From contig NZ_PQGD01000005.1 in assembly GCF_002915575.1 (NCBI RefSeq), forward strand, positions 124,001 through 188,000: a DNA stretch of 64,000 bases, written 5' to 3'. Below the pieces are notes generated by a model that did not search any database, had not been told where the DNA came from, and saw nothing but the letters and a program-made list of their open reading frames with translations. Positions 37,276 through 45,672 of the stretch are shown here, one piece after another; positions within the stretch are counted from its first letter, which is position 1, and each line of letters starts with the position of its first letter. Source of the stretch: Superficieibacter electus (GTDB lineage: Bacteria; Pseudomonadota; Gammaproteobacteria; Enterobacterales; Enterobacteriaceae). The translations under genes were made by a program, and so were the position numbers.

Positions 37276-38642
37276 ACAGGCTTTGCCCGCATAAGTTGCT
37301 CAATCTCAAAGCGGTTCGTCACTTTACTGTCGATTTTGACGTAAGCTGAATGTTCTTCTTTCACCACCAGCACTTCACTAACGCCTTCTTTGACCAGCAA
37401 ACGTTCTTTCAATGTTTCATCAGCCGCAACCTCCGGTGGGATTTCTACCCTCAGGCTGCTGACATACGGCGGTTCTTTCATGGTGCTGGCGACCAGTAGC
37501 CAGAAGGTAGCGAGTAACGCACCAGCAAGAAACACCGTCTGCGAGTCAAAGAAACCATCCACCCAGCCGCCCAGCGATCCACCGATGGCCACGCCGATAA
37601 ACTGGCTGGTGGAGTAAACGCCCATTGCCGTACCCTTATAGCCCGCCGGGGACTCTTTGCTGATTAGCGACGGCAGCAGCGCTTCCATTAAATTAAACGC
37701 GAGGAAGAAAAGCTGAACGCCCGCGATAATCTCCCAGAAGTGCGGACCTGCGCCCCACAGCACGATTTCGGCAATCAGCAGGACCGCGACGCACACCAGG
37801 AATACTCGCTTCATCCGCCGTTTCACTTCGGCATAAATAATAAACGGTACCACGGACACAAATGAGATCAGCATGGTGACCAGGTAAACCTTCCAGTGCT
37901 CCGCCGCCGGAAAACCTGCTTCCTCCATCTGGCCGGGGAGGGCGACGAAGGACGACATCAGCAGGATATGCAGGCACATAATGCCGAAGTTGAGCTTTAG
38001 CAGCCCAGGCTCCATCAGCACTTTGCTGAAACAACCTTTGACCATCCCGGATTCGCGATTCAGCACGTGACTGGTGCTATTGGGCACCACCCACAATGTC
38101 AACGCGATACCGACCGAGGCGAGAATGGCAATCATCCAGAACAGCGCATTCAGCCCGAGCTTATGGGTGATCACCGGCCCCAGTACCATGGCAATGGCAA
38201 AGGTAACGCCAAAGCTGACGCCAATAAATGCCATCGCTTTGGTGCGGTTCTGTTCGCGGGTTAAATCAGAAAGCAGCGCCATCACCGCCGCGGCAATCGC
38301 GCCGGAGCCTTGCAGGGCGCGCCCAAGAATAATGCCCCAGATGGACGTGGAGAGCGCGGCAATGATGCTGCCGACAATAAAAATCGCCAGCCCGCCAACG
38401 ATTAAGGGCTTACGGCCAATACGGTCGGAAAGCAGACCAAAAGGGATCTGAAAGACGGCCTGCGCCAGCCCGTAGATGCCAATCGCCAGACCAATCAGGG
38501 CTTCGCTTGCGCCCTGCAGGGCCATGCCGTAAGTGGTCAGAACCGGCAGGACCATAAACATGCCGAGCATACGCAGGGAGAAAACGGTCCCCAAACCCCA
38601 GGTGGCGCGTAATTCGCCCGGCGTCATTTTATAATCGTTCAT
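37272..38642 (-). CDS. yajR: YajR, MFS transporter with C-terminal ferredoxin-like domain
   Basis: 456 residues. Twelve-helix MFS drug-antiporter fold; motif A is visible as GLLSDRIGRKPLI. The C-terminal 65 residues (VRVEIP-like start to VTNRFEIEQLM) form the small soluble YAM domain characteristic of YajR. Substrate unknown. ATG 38642 has GAGG 5 bases upstream and matches the E. coli start MNDYKMTPGE. The gene ends by overlapping the hydrolase gene on the other strand. Confidence 0.95.
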   Translation of the reverse strand: MNDYKMTPGELRATWGLGTVFSLRMLGMFMVLPVLTTYGMALQGASEALIGLAIGIYGLAQAVFQIPFGLLSDRIGRKPLIVGGLAIFIVGSIIAALSTSIWGIILGRALQGSGAIAAAVMALLSDLTREQNRTKAMAFIGVSFGVTFAIAMVLGPVITHKLGLNALFWMIAILASVGIALTLWVVPNSTSHVLNRESGMVKGCFSKVLMEPGLLKLNFGIMCLHILLMSSFVALPGQMEEAGFPAAEHWKVYLVTMLISFVSVVPFIIYAEVKRRMKRVFLVCVAVLLIAEIVLWGAGPHFWEIIAGVQLFFLAFNLMEALLPSLISKESPAGYKGTAMGVYSTSQFIGVAIGGSLGGWVDGFFDSQTVFLAGALLATFWLLVASTMKEPPYVSSLRVEIPPEVAADETLKERLLVKEGVSEVLVVKEEHSAYVKIDSKVTNRFEIEQLMRAKPV

Positions 38643-38997
38643 TACTACCTCAATGTCAGAGCCGGACATAGTGTAATACGTGAATGAGAACAGGTAAATA
38701 AATGGTTAATTAATAAATATTACATTAAGTTAATGTAAAGCATTTGTGATTCTTAAATATGCTGCTGGAGGAATAGTGCTTTTTGATAAGGCGTTATTCA
38801 AAAATATTTTAGTGAGGCTTTATGTTGTCAGTTTGTTATTAATAAATGATGAGTTGCCCTTTAGTAAGAACGTTAACAGGTTTCCCAGATTGACTTTGAT
38901 AAAGTGACGCCCATTCATTAAACGCTTTATTTTAGCGATCATATCTTTCTTTACGCTCCTGCCATTTTATTTCTTATCAAACACTTAGCAGAAAAAT

Positions 38998-39077
38998 AAT
39001 GATGACTGTCACATTATTTAATCAACTGCCTTGTCAGTTTTTTGGGGCGGGATTAATTTGCTAACTCGAGTTAGCAA
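38998..39077 (+). promoter_or_regulatory. GH172-operon promoter: CRP-like site, -35/-10 and LacI operator
   Basis: -35 TTGTCA (39031-39036), 17-bp spacer, -10 TAATTT (39054-39059), then a perfect 20-bp palindrome TTGCTAACTCGAGTTAGCAA (39058-39077) covering the transcript start. The 18-bp core is identical to the palindrome at 43162-43179. A weaker CRP-like site AATGATGACTGTCACA (38998-39013) is centred about 60 bases before the expected start. The remainder of 38643-39156 is A+T rich with no gene seen. Confidence 0.8.
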
Positions 39078-39156
39078 TGGGTTTTAGGGCGTCTTTTCTG
39101 ACGACCTCGGTGAAAAATACGTAATTTTTATCTGCCAATGGACGGAGGCGATGGAT

Positions 39157-40494
39157 ATGTCAGTAGAAAAAATCGGTTTTATGCAGGATTTATGTCGGGT
39201 GAAAAAGGCAGCCAGCGGGCGGGTATCAAGCTGGGATCAAAGTGGCCGTAATCAGGATTACTGGATGATACCGGCGGGTGAAACGGTCAGGCTGGCTGAT
39301 ATAAGCGGTAGCGGTTGTATAACGCATATCTGGATGACCCAATTTTGTCGGCGTATTAAAGGGCCTGGTCTCATTGATCCTACATTAGGGCAATATGTTG
39401 CGCCCATTAATGAAATCAATAACGCGCTGGGCGTCAGTTGGGAAGAGCATGATGAAGCCTATTACCGTAAAGTACTGCTGAAATTTTATTGGGATAACCA
39501 GACGGAACCTTCTGTCATTGTTCCGCTGGGCGATTTTTTCTGTATAGGGCATTCGATCCCGGCCAGCTTTACATCGCTCCCTTTTATGGTCTCCTGTCGC
39601 CCTGAGGAAAACTATAAGCCCGGCGCAACGGCGGCCTGTAATTGCTATCTGCCGATGCCGTTCAATGAGCGGGCAATTATTGAAGTGGAAAATCAGAACG
39701 ATATTCCTTACGGGCAATATTTTAATATTGATTTTGAGTTTTATCCGGAAAAACACGCTGCCGATGTGGCTTATTTTCACGCATGGTGGAAACGTGAAAA
39801 CCCCTGCAAAGGCTGGGCACCTGAGTTACAGGTTAATAGTCCGGAAGTGAATATTGCTAACGAAACTGGCGATAATAATTATGTCCTTCTCGATATTGAC
39901 GGTGAAGGACACTATATCGGCTGTAACCTTTCCGTCCGTCATCGCCAGTCTACGTGGTGGGGAGAAGGGGACGAAATGATATTCATTGATGACGATCCTG
40001 CCTGGCCACCAACCATTCACGGTACCGGCACCGAGGATTATTTTAATCATGCATGGGGAATGCAGAATACGTCTGCGCCTTTTATTGGTTCCTGTTTGCA
40101 TGATTCTCACATTGCGGGTTTCCAGACCAGCTATCGTTTTCACATTACCGATCCGGTGCATTTTAAGAAACGTATTCGGGTGACGATGGAGCATGGCCAT
40201 GCTAATCATCTGGCAGATGACTGGGCTTCCACGGTGTACTGGTATCAAAAATTGCCTTCCCCGTCGCTCACCATGCAACCTGTCGGGGAGCGTATCCCTG
40301 CTAAGCCTGGTGAACCTTTCGCACCACTGGAAAACATCTCTTTAAGCCCGCAGATGCTGGAACGTAAAGAAAATGCTCGCCAACGTTTAAATGTCTGGCA
40401 GGAAAAAAGACAGGCAGAGGTAGATAAAAAAATTATCGCAACATATACCAAGTCGGAAAAAAATAAAATCGTCAGTCCTTTTAGTCATAAATAA
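39157..40494 (+). CDS. GH172 (DUF2961) glycosidase, candidate alpha-D-arabinofuranosidase
   Basis: 445 residues, DUF2961, now glycoside hydrolase family 172, whose studied members act on alpha-D-fructofuranosides (difructose dianhydride I) and alpha-D-arabinofuranosides. Two conserved acids, Glu273 in WWGEGDEMIF and Glu293 in HGTGTEDYFNHAWG, fall 20 residues apart, close to the catalytic glutamates I recall for the Bifidobacterium enzyme (270 and 291). No signal peptide, so cytoplasmic. GGAGG lies 8 bases before ATG 39157; ATG 39151 is too close. It shares a regulon with FucI- and FucU-like genes, which points to D-arabinose as product; this is inference. Confidence 0.85.
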   Translation: MSVEKIGFMQDLCRVKKAASGRVSSWDQSGRNQDYWMIPAGETVRLADISGSGCITHIWMTQFCRRIKGPGLIDPTLGQYVAPINEINNALGVSWEEHDEAYYRKVLLKFYWDNQTEPSVIVPLGDFFCIGHSIPASFTSLPFMVSCRPEENYKPGATAACNCYLPMPFNERAIIEVENQNDIPYGQYFNIDFEFYPEKHAADVAYFHAWWKRENPCKGWAPELQVNSPEVNIANETGDNNYVLLDIDGEGHYIGCNLSVRHRQSTWWGEGDEMIFIDDDPAWPPTIHGTGTEDYFNHAWGMQNTSAPFIGSCLHDSHIAGFQTSYRFHITDPVHFKKRIRVTMEHGHANHLADDWASTVYWYQKLPSPSLTMQPVGERIPAKPGEPFAPLENISLSPQMLERKENARQRLNVWQEKRQAEVDKKIIATYTKSEKNKIVSPFSHK

Positions 40495-40500
40495 CTATTA

Positions 40501-40559
40501 AGGCATACGTGCCAACATTTAACGGCCAGCGATTAATTCGCTGGCAGATACGTATGCCT
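40501..40559 (+). other. Nested inverted repeat between GH172 and symporter genes
   Basis: Outer arms AGGCATACGT (40501-40510) and ACGTATGCCT (40550-40559), inner arms GCCAGCGA (40525-40532) and TCGCTGGC (40538-40545). It fills most of the gap between the two genes. With no T-run, it is likely a stability or attenuation structure. Confidence 0.65.
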
Positions 40560-40594
40560 GTATCAATCTCCTCCTGATTACGGGAATAAGCATT

Positions 40595-41962
40595 ATGAGC
40601 TTACGTTTATCGGTTCTCGAAAAGAGCGCGTATGGCGCTGGCGATATGGCGCTGACAATATCCATTATTTCAGCGTCTATCCTGATTTATGCTTTTTTGG
40701 TTCAGGTCGTTGGTTTAACCCCAGTCGATGCTGGTTGGATTTTAATGATTGTCAGGACAATTGATGCGGTATCCGATCCATTAATGGGGATTTTAACCAG
40801 CAAATTTCGCACGCGGCTGGGACGTTACCGGCATTGGTTAATCATTGGTGCATTACCTTTCGGTATTTCATTATGGCTACTGTTTACCACCTTCGGCCAG
40901 ACCTACGGTGAGAAAATGGCATGGTCTACCGGGGTTTATATATTTAACAGTCTTTCTTTTACCGTACTGGCGATTCCGTATATTTCGTTGATCGGCGTTA
41001 TAACACCCGATCCGCAAGAGCGTCTTAATGCTAACGCTTTCCGCTTTCCGATGGCAAAAGTCGCCACGCTGATCGTCTCAACGCTGGTGCCGTGGTGGGT
41101 GACACAGGGCAATGATCCACGTAACAGTTATGCTATTGCTTTTTCAGTGGTTGGTGCGATAAGCGTTGTCATAATGCTTTTTTGCGCCTTCAACGTGAAA
41201 GAACGTGTTATCAAGACCGAGGCTGCTGAACCGCTGGCGCGCCAAATCAAAGGGCTTTTAAAAAACGATCAATGGCAGGTTATCAGCCTTGCGATGATCG
41301 TCCTGTTTATTGGATTTCTGGTTAATGGCAGCGTGGCGATTTTATATGCCAAAGAATTTGCCGGTGCCAGCGATGGGATCGGGATTGCCCTGTTTATGAG
41401 TATGGGATCGGTCGGGGGAATTATTGGACCGCTGGTATCAACCTGGCTTACCCGCTTTTATTGCAAAGTCAAAGTGTTCCGCTATTCCATGTATGCGTCA
41501 GCACTGGTATCCGTTCTTGCCTGGTGGATGGTCGGGCAGGGTAATATTTATGGCGCGACGATCTTCTATTTGCTCTGTTCAATCGTATCGCAAATTAATA
41601 CGCCAATCCTTTGGTCTTCTATAACCGAGGCATCTGAGTATGGATTATGCAAAACCGGAATTGATGCTTCCGGCCTGGCGATTGGCATGATCTCATTTTG
41701 TCAGAAGTTGGGCATGGGAATTGCCGGACCTGTTACTGGCTATCTGCTGGCATGGGTTGGCTATACTGCTTCAGGCGCGCAGAATACGCAGGCCATTGCC
41801 GGGCTGTCATGGATAATGCTGCTGGTGCCAGCGGTTTTCTATCTTCTGACAGGGATCATCATGCGCTACTATGTGATCAATAATGACTACTACTCGCAAA
41901 TGATGCGTGCAGGTAAGATCCCAATGCCTGAACAGACAACGCGTAAAGCCGAAGTGAAATAA
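40595..41962 (+). CDS. GPH-family (MelB-like) glycoside:cation symporter
   Basis: 455 residues, twelve helices. The glycoside-pentoside-hexuronide family signature is visible: DAVSDPLMGILTSKFRTRLGRYRHW with the paired Asp and basic loop, and INTPILWSSITEASEYG later. These symporters bring in small glycosides with Na+ or H+. GGGAATAAGC lies upstream of ATG 40595. It should import the substrate that the GH172 enzyme cleaves inside the cell. Confidence 0.9.
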   Translation: MSLRLSVLEKSAYGAGDMALTISIISASILIYAFLVQVVGLTPVDAGWILMIVRTIDAVSDPLMGILTSKFRTRLGRYRHWLIIGALPFGISLWLLFTTFGQTYGEKMAWSTGVYIFNSLSFTVLAIPYISLIGVITPDPQERLNANAFRFPMAKVATLIVSTLVPWWVTQGNDPRNSYAIAFSVVGAISVVIMLFCAFNVKERVIKTEAAEPLARQIKGLLKNDQWQVISLAMIVLFIGFLVNGSVAILYAKEFAGASDGIGIALFMSMGSVGGIIGPLVSTWLTRFYCKVKVFRYSMYASALVSVLAWWMVGQGNIYGATIFYLLCSIVSQINTPILWSSITEASEYGLCKTGIDASGLAIGMISFCQKLGMGIAGPVTGYLLAWVGYTASGAQNTQAIAGLSWIMLLVPAVFYLLTGIIMRYYVINNDYYSQMMRAGKIPMPEQTTRKAEVK

Positions 41963-42006
41963 TCGATAGTAAACCGGCGTGACACGTCCTGCCACGCCGG
42001 AATACG

Positions 42007-43005
42007 TCAGCCGTGGCGTTTACGAATAATCGGTTTCATCGGGACTTTTATCGTTTCACATCCCGGTCGGTCATCAAGCGCTTGTTGCATCAGTTCAAAG
42101 GCGTTTTCTGCCCAGCGATCTTCATCCTGCTGCATCGACCAGACGTTGTTTGCCAGAAAGCCCAGCATGGGGTGCTCATCGAAAGTAGCAATATTTATAT
42201 CGGCCGGAATAAAACCAAATTGTTGCCGCAGCGCTTCAATCGCGCCTTCCAGAACAGGTAAAGATGAGGCGATGAACGCATGCGGCTTGCCGTGATCTTT
42301 TAATAGCTGATTCATCAACAAGTACCCTCCATCATGGGAGTTTCCCGAACCCGTCAGTACCCAATTATTGGCGACTACATTGTGCTTTTTCAGCGCGTTC
42401 TGATAACCCTCAATACGCTCACGAATACTCGGTAACTGAGGATCGCCGACCAAAAACCACAACGGCAACTGCCCTGCGTTCAGTATGCAGTCAGCGAGCA
42501 TTTCGCCGCCAGCATAGTTATGGCTCTCAACCAGCGGTGTCGTGGTGGCACTAAAATCGCGGTCGAGCAGGACCACCGGTTTTTTGACGAGGCGCAGGTG
42601 GTGCTGTTGGTTCTCAAGCGTAGCGGGGACGATAAATAACCCATCAACATTACGGGCGACAAGCGACTTAACCAGTTTGTTTTCGTACTCCACGTCATCG
42701 TAGGTACACGTAATCATTAATTGATAGCCAGAACGACGGCAGCGTAGCTCCAGCTTTTCTGCCAGCGTGGCAAAAAAGACGTTTGAAATGTTAGGGACAA
42801 TTAACCCCAGCGTATCTGTTTTGTTCAGTTTCAGGCTACGGGCGGAATGATTAAGAATGTAGCCATAGCTCTCAACGTGAGCATTGATTCGCGCTTGTGT
42901 TTTAGCGCTGATGCGATATTGCTCCGCTTTTCCGCTAAGCACTAACCGAACGGTGGTTACGGATAAGTTCAAGTCATTGGCAATCTGTTCAACTGTTTTG
43001 GCCAT
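42007..43005 (-). CDS. LacI-family regulator of the GH172/fucI-like regulon
   Basis: 332 residues. Helix-turn-helix TVEQIANDLNLSVTTVRLVLSG (about 4-25), hinge helix near HSARSLKLNKTD, and a ribose-binding-protein-like effector domain (LGLIVPNISNVFFATLAEKLE). It lies between its two presumed target units, convergent with the symporter gene and divergent from the fucI-like gene. The two identical 18-bp palindromes with central CG, one before each unit, are its likely operators. Its own promoter may share the 43006-43219 gap. Confidence 0.9.
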   Translation of the reverse strand: MAKTVEQIANDLNLSVTTVRLVLSGKAEQYRISAKTQARINAHVESYGYILNHSARSLKLNKTDTLGLIVPNISNVFFATLAEKLELRCRRSGYQLMITCTYDDVEYENKLVKSLVARNVDGLFIVPATLENQQHHLRLVKKPVVLLDRDFSATTTPLVESHNYAGGEMLADCILNAGQLPLWFLVGDPQLPSIRERIEGYQNALKKHNVVANNWVLTGSGNSHDGGYLLMNQLLKDHGKPHAFIASSLPVLEGAIEALRQQFGFIPADINIATFDEHPMLGFLANNVWSMQQDEDRWAENAFELMQQALDDRPGCETIKVPMKPIIRKRHG

Positions 43006-43102
43006 CTCTGCCGGTCTCTATCTCATTCATTATCGTAAAAAATTTAACCCTTATCCGCTCAGTATACCCTTTATCGGCACGTACTGTGCTCAGAGAGTGG
43101 GA

Positions 43103-43118
43103 TGTGATATTGCTCACA
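43103..43118. promoter_or_regulatory. Consensus CRP site before the fucI-like gene
   Basis: TGTGATATTGCTCACA is a full match to TGTGA-N6-TCACA. Its centre is about 60 bases before the expected start near 43170 (with -10 TTATAT at 43157-43162), suiting class I activation; it could also act on the divergent lacI gene. Confidence 0.8.
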
Positions 43119-43160
43119 ACGTTGAGCCGAAACTGTTGTGTTCTCAGCGTCCTAATTTAT

Positions 43161-43180
43161 ATGCTAACTCGAGTTAGCAT
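43161..43180. promoter_or_regulatory. LacI operator palindrome before the fucI-like gene
   Basis: ATGCTAACTCGAGTTAGCAT is a perfect 20-bp palindrome overlapping the -10 and start region. Its 18-bp core is identical to that at 39059-39076, before the GH172 gene. Confidence 0.85.
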
Positions 43181-43219
43181 GGGTTTTATTGCTGGGATTA
43201 CGGATGTTAAGGAGCAATG

Positions 43220-44998
43220 ATGGAAAATAAAAAGGTATTGCCGCGAGTGGGTATTCGCCCGGTTATTGATGGACGGCGAATGGGTATTCGCGAATCGCTT
43301 GAAGAACAGACAATGGCGATGGCGCACGCGGCGGCCAATCTGATCGCGCAGAAACTGCGCCATGCTTGTGGAAGTGCGATTGAATGTGTCATCGCCGATA
43401 CCTGCATAGCGGGACTGACAGAGGCAGCCGCTTGTGAGGAAAAATTCGCGGCGCAACGTGTCGGATTAACCCTGACGGTGACCCCGTGCTGGTGTTACGG
43501 TAGCGAAACCATTGATATGGAGCCGCAACGGCCGAAGGCAATTTGGGGATTCAACGGTACAGAGCGTCCGGGTGCCGTTTATCTGGCCGCCGCGCTTGCT
43601 GCGCACAATCAGAAAGGGCTGCCCGCTTTTGCTATCTATGGGCAGGACGTTCAGGATGCAGATGATGACGTCATTCCGGCGGATGTGGAGGAGAAAATCC
43701 TGCGTTTTGTTCGTGCCGGGTTGACGGTAGCAACGTTGAAAGGGAAAAGCTATCTCTCACTGGGCGGCGTCTCAATGGGAATAGCGGGTTCGATCGTCGA
43801 TCACGCATTTTTTGAATCCTGGCTGGGAATGAAGGTGCAGGCAGTGGATATGACGGAATTGCGACGTCGTATTGATCATAAAATTTATGATTCGCAGGAG
43901 CTGGAACTGGCGCTGGCCTGGGCGCAAAAATACTTCCATTTTGGCGAAGATAAAAATACCCCGGCGCTGCGTTTCAGCGCAGAGCAACATCAGCATGTAT
44001 TGCGTGAGAGTTTACTGATTGCAATATGTATCCGCGACATGATGCAGGGCAACAGCACGCTTGCCGGGATTGGTCGTGAAGAAGAAGCGCTGGGTTACAA
44101 CGCTATCGCTGCGGGCTTTCAGGGGCAGCGTCACTGGAGCGATCAATATCCTAATGCCGATATGGCGGAGGCATTACTCAACAGTTCCTTTGACTGGAAC
44201 GGCGTGCGACAGCCGACTATTCTGGCAACGGAAAATGACAGTCTTAACGGTGTGACGATGCTTTTTGGCCATCTGCTGACAGGAACAGCGCAGATCTTTG
44301 CTGATGTCAGAACCTACTGGTCACCAGCAGCCGTCGAGCGTGTGACCGGGCACATATTGTCCGGACATGCTTCACAGGGGATTATTCATTTAATTAATTC
44401 TGGATCGGCCGCACTGGATGGTTCAGGACAACAGACCTCGTTTTCCGGCCAGCCGACCATCAAACCGCACTGGGAGGTGACGCAGCAGGAGGCCGACGCC
44501 TGCCTTAATGCGACCACCTGGTTTCCGGGATTGCGCGAATATTTCCGTGGCGGCGGCTATTCCTCCCGTTTTCTGAGCCGTGGCGGTATTCCCTTTACTA
44601 TGACCCGAATTAACTTGATTGCAGGTCTGGGGCCGGTGTTACAAATTGCCGAAGGCTGGAGCGTGGAATTACCACCAGAAGTGCATGACACCCTTGATCA
44701 GCGTACCGATCCGGGCTGGCCAACCACCTGGTTTGCGCCAAGACTGACAGGGCAGGGGGCTTTCCGGGACGTCTATTCGGTCATGGCGAACTGGGGAGCA
44801 AATCATGGTGTGCTAACCGCAGGTCACGTTGGCGCGGACTTTGTGACCCTGGCATCAATGCTACGTATCCCGGTTTGCATGCATAATCTCGAAGACACCG
44901 ACATCTACCGTCCTTCTGCCTGGGCGGCGCATGGTATGGACGGTGAAGGGCAGGATTATCGGGCCTGTCAGAATTATGGCCCCTTATACAAGCGTTAA
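43220..44998 (+). CDS. L-fucose/D-arabinose isomerase (FucI paralog)
   Basis: 592 residues, near-identical in layout to E. coli FucI (591): [12 protein letters not shown](I)RESLEEQT at the start and [14 protein letters not shown] at the end. Manganese ligands are expected at Glu338 (ATENDSLNG), Asp362 ([10 protein letters not shown]) and His529 ([14 protein letters not shown]). FucI interconverts L-fucose and L-fuculose and also D-arabinose and D-ribulose. ATG 43220 has AAGGAG 5 bases upstream; the adjacent ATG 43217 is an alternative. There is no fucK, fucA or fucP beside it, so this is a dispersed paralog serving the GH172 regulon. Confidence 0.92.
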   Translation: MENKKVLPRVGIRPVIDGRRMGIRESLEEQTMAMAHAAANLIAQKLRHACGSAIECVIADTCIAGLTEAAACEEKFAAQRVGLTLTVTPCWCYGSETIDMEPQRPKAIWGFNGTERPGAVYLAAALAAHNQKGLPAFAIYGQDVQDADDDVIPADVEEKILRFVRAGLTVATLKGKSYLSLGGVSMGIAGSIVDHAFFESWLGMKVQAVDMTELRRRIDHKIYDSQELELALAWAQKYFHFGEDKNTPALRFSAEQHQHVLRESLLIAICIRDMMQGNSTLAGIGREEEALGYNAIAAGFQGQRHWSDQYPNADMAEALLNSSFDWNGVRQPTILATENDSLNGVTMLFGHLLTGTAQIFADVRTYWSPAAVERVTGHILSGHASQGIIHLINSGSAALDGSGQQTSFSGQPTIKPHWEVTQQEADACLNATTWFPGLREYFRGGGYSSRFLSRGGIPFTMTRINLIAGLGPVLQIAEGWSVELPPEVHDTLDQRTDPGWPTTWFAPRLTGQGAFRDVYSVMANWGANHGVLTAGHVGADFVTLASMLRIPVCMHNLEDTDIYRPSAWAAHGMDGEGQDYRACQNYGPLYKR

Positions 44999-45014
44999 AA
45001 AATGGAGTTTCGCT

Positions 45015-45437
45015 ATGCTTAAAAACATCTCGCCATTACTCTCGCCGACGCTTTTAAAAACGCTCGCGGAGATGGGACATGGTGATGAAATCCTGTTAGC
45101 AGATGCGCACTTTCCCGCTCACTCACTCGGCGCAAGGGTTATCCGGGCTGACGGATTGTCGGTGAGTCAGCTGCTGGGGGCGATGATGCCGTTAATCGAT
45201 CTGGATGATCGCGTTGAACCGTTGGTGATGATGGCGTTTGATGCCGGCTGGGTGGATGAGGGGCACGTACAGTTGCGATACAGCGAGGTGCTTTATCCAT
45301 TCTGTGATGAGGTCCGCATTACGCGAATCGATCGTGAGGCTTTTTATGCCCGGGCGCGTCAGGCTTACGCTATCGTCCTTACGGGGGAGACCGCAGCGTA
45401 CGGAAATCTGATTTTGAGAAAGGGAGTGACGCTATAA
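45015..45437 (+). CDS. FucU-type sugar mutarotase (RbsD/FucU family)
   Basis: 140 residues, equal in length to E. coli FucU and starting MLKNISPLLSPTLLKTLAEMGHGDEILLADAHFP with the conserved His and Asp of the family. It interconverts anomers of a free sugar and so feeds the isomerase encoded just upstream (16-base gap, ribosome site ATGGAG). The need for a mutarotase fits release of a single anomer by a retaining or inverting glycosidase. Confidence 0.92.
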   Translation: MLKNISPLLSPTLLKTLAEMGHGDEILLADAHFPAHSLGARVIRADGLSVSQLLGAMMPLIDLDDRVEPLVMMAFDAGWVDEGHVQLRYSEVLYPFCDEVRITRIDREAFYARARQAYAIVLTGETAAYGNLILRKGVTL

Positions 45438-45443
45438 AGTAAA

Positions 45444-45467
45444 AAGGCATAGCTTGCGCTATGCCTT
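45444..45467. terminator. Hairpin after the fucU-like gene
   Basis: 10-bp stem AAGGCATAGC / GCTATGCCTT with loop TTGC, 6 bases past the stop. A run of A before it gives a T-run only on the minus strand, so it could also stop read-through from cyoE. Confidence 0.55.
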
Positions 45468-45472
45468 CAGGC

Positions 45473-45625
45473 TGCTGGCAAACGTTATACTGTGGAATGA
45501 TGCCTGGCGGCGCTTCGCTTGCACAGGCCTACGGGTTACGCCTGACGTATTGATATTTTTGACGGTAGGCCGGGTAAGGCGAAGCCGCCACCCGGCATAG
45601 TTGTTTCACAGAATAACGTTTGTTA
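45473..45625. repeat. BIME: two REP units in inverted arrangement with symmetric flanks
   Basis: REP units at 45501-45532 (TGCCTGGCGGCGCTTCGCTT...) and 45565-45597 (GTAGGCCGGGTAAGGCGAAG...). The outer flanks are also an imperfect inverted repeat: CTGCTGGCAAACGTTATACT on the left and AGAATAACGTTTGTTAGC on the right. The left unit plus flank recurs inverted at about 19620-19685. Confidence 0.8.
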
Positions 45626-45630
45626 GCCAT

Positions 45631-45658
45631 AAAAAAATCCGCCGAAGCGGATTTTTTT
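45631..45658. terminator. Bidirectional terminator between fucU-like gene and cyoE
   Basis: Symmetric AAAAAAATCCGC / GCGGATTTTTTT with loop CGAA: runs of A and T on both sides give an intrinsic terminator in both directions, 15 bases from the cyoE stop. Confidence 0.85.
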
Positions 45659-45672
45659 ATGTTCATCCTGTC

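Noticed and set aside
43220-44998. L-arabinose isomerase (AraA) or rhamnose isomerase
   Set aside because: Start, end and ligand motifs match FucI almost throughout, and AraA/RhaA lack them.
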